The position numbers and the translations under genes are program-made. A stretch of 64,000 nt of DNA from an uncultured Sphingomonadaceae bacterium (lineage in GTDB: Bacteria > Pseudomonadota > Alphaproteobacteria > Sphingomonadales > Sphingomonadaceae). The DNA is taken from the NCBI GenBank assembly GCA_947496865.1, contig CANMEE010000002.1, forward strand, positions 868,001 through 932,000, written 5' to 3'. This document shows positions 62,645 through 64,000 of the stretch, in pieces. A model generated the notes under the pieces. That model worked only from the letters and a program-made list of their open reading frames with translations, ran no database searches and was not told where the DNA came from. Position 1 is the first letter of the stretch. The number at the start of each line of letters is the position of its first letter.

Positions 62645-63901
62645 TTATTCTTTTATCAAAGTCACTTGCGAGACATTGATGCCACCACCGGTAAAGCCGC
62701 CTTCGCAATAAGCGAAATAATAGCGCCAGAGCCGGACAAAATGCTCGTCAAATCCTGTCGGTAATTTTCCTTGATCCACCACGGCATCAAATCGCTCGCG
62801 CCACAGTCGCAGGGTTTCGGCATAGTCCGGGCCAAAATCATGTTGATCCGACCAAGTAAGGCCGCGTTCTTCGGCTAGCTTGCGAAAACGGCTTTCCGAA
62901 AGCAGCATCCCGCCGGGGAAAATATAGGTCTGGATGAAGTCTGCACTGGCCGCATATTGTTCAAAAATATCATCGGCAATGCTGATATACTGGATCGCGG
63001 CCCGGCCACCGGGTTTCAAATTGCGCGCGACACAATCGAGAAAATCGGGCCAATATTTCTGGCCAACTGCTTCGACCATTTCCACGCTGGCAATGGCGTC
63101 ATATTGTTCCTCGACATCGCGATAATCCTGGATCAGAAAATTGGCCTCAGGGTGATGCTCTCGCGCCCATTCGGTTTGCTCGTCTGACAAAGAAATGCCG
63201 GTGACATCCAGCCCATGATCCCGCACCAGTGTCCCGGACAGATATCCCCAGCCGCAGCCGATCTCCAAAACCTTTTGACCGGGCTTCGCATCCAGACGTT
63301 TGGCGATGGCCGCGACCTTTTTGGCCTGTGCTTCTTCCAGCGTCTTCGCCTTTCCGGCAGCATCTTCAAACAATGCGCTCGAATAGCTCATGCTTTCGTC
63401 TAACCACAGGCGATAGAAATCATTGCCCAGATCATAATGATATTGGATATTCTGCCGGGCGCGGACCTTGTCATTGTGACGGCGCGAATGGCGCAATTTT
63501 GCTATAAGCCGAAAAATACCGGCAGCGCGTCCGGTGTCTTTCAATCCTGCGCGGTTCCGGGTGAACAAGTCAAAAACCGGGACGAGATCCGGGCTTTCCC
63601 ACTCGCCCAATTCCCATGCGCGATACCAACCGACAGAACCACTATTGACCAGCCGGAGCAAAGCATTCCAGCTGTGCAGCGTAATCTCCGCCATTGGCCC
63701 TTCACCGCGGCCACCAACGATACGGGTGGTGCCATCGGGCAATTTGCCTTCAAACGTGCCATGATCCATGCCCGCATCAATGCGGTCCAATATCCGGTGA
63801 AAACCCGGCGCGGTCAGTCGAGAGAATAATCCGCCTCCGGTCCCGAAGCGCTTGCGCGCATCGAGCAGGTGGCGGCCACGATTGGGTGCTTCAGCATTCA
63901 T
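62645..63901 (-). CDS. cfa: Cyclopropane-fatty-acyl-phospholipid synthase
   Basis: 'IQYHYDLGNDFYRLWLDESMSYSSALFED', 'VLEIGCGWGYLSGTLVRDHGLDVTGISLS', 'FIQTYIFPGGMLLSE'. Confidence 0.95.
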   Translation of the reverse strand: MNAEAPNRGRHLLDARKRFGTGGGLFSRLTAPGFHRILDRIDAGMDHGTFEGKLPDGTTRIVGGRGEGPMAEITLHSWNALLRLVNSGSVGWYRAWELGEWESPDLVPVFDLFTRNRAGLKDTGRAAGIFRLIAKLRHSRRHNDKVRARQNIQYHYDLGNDFYRLWLDESMSYSSALFEDAAGKAKTLEEAQAKKVAAIAKRLDAKPGQKVLEIGCGWGYLSGTLVRDHGLDVTGISLSDEQTEWAREHHPEANFLIQDYRDVEEQYDAIASVEMVEAVGQKYWPDFLDCVARNLKPGGRAAIQYISIADDIFEQYAASADFIQTYIFPGGMLLSESRFRKLAEERGLTWSDQHDFGPDYAETLRLWRERFDAVVDQGKLPTGFDEHFVRLWRYYFAYCEGGFTGGGINVSQVTLIKE

Positions 63902-64000
63902 AGCGCCGATATGGACCAGCGGTAACTGCTTGGCAATGCGTTACTATCCTTAGCGTTAGTCATAAGTTCAAGAACCAGGAGCCGCAGCGGAACCGGCCAA

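Noticed and set aside
63902-64000. Possible C-terminal end of another minus-strand gene at the window edge
   Set aside because: Two minus-strand frames are open at the edge but only 10-35 codons remain; not enough to assign a product.

Overview
This looks like a chromosomal window from an alphaproteobacterium, probably Sphingomonadales. That placement is inferred from GcrA, the split b/b' ATP-synthase subunits and gene content; I ran no search. It is densely coded and mostly core: phospholipid acyltransferases, parE, metZ/leuB, recO/uvrC, the ATP synthase Fo cluster, ydbH-ynbE-ydbL, radC, pfk, purB, lapA-pyrF-trpFB-x-trpA-accD-folC, rsmD, a UvrD-like helicase, cysK, hisI, purF and cfa, plus one tRNA-Ser(CGA). 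I see no CRISPR array, prophage, IS element or integrase. The best leads are: (1) a 72-aa predicted membrane ORF ATGA-coupled at both ends between trpB and trpA; (2) a PAS-only protein that stops inside its third PAS domain, divergent from a MarR-like regulator, with a perfect 14-bp palindrome between them; (3) an orphan molybdopterin oxidoreductase with an ATGA-coupled 81-aa ORF, next to an HxlR regulator and a 279-aa protein of unknown family; (4) an MFS gene whose coding-like sequence extends upstream of any usable start codon; (5) several intergenic hairpins (atpE/atpF', gcrA/parE, accD/folC) and a MerR-type operator. I did not find a clearly new multi-gene defence or biosynthetic system. 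All family calls come from reading motifs by eye.
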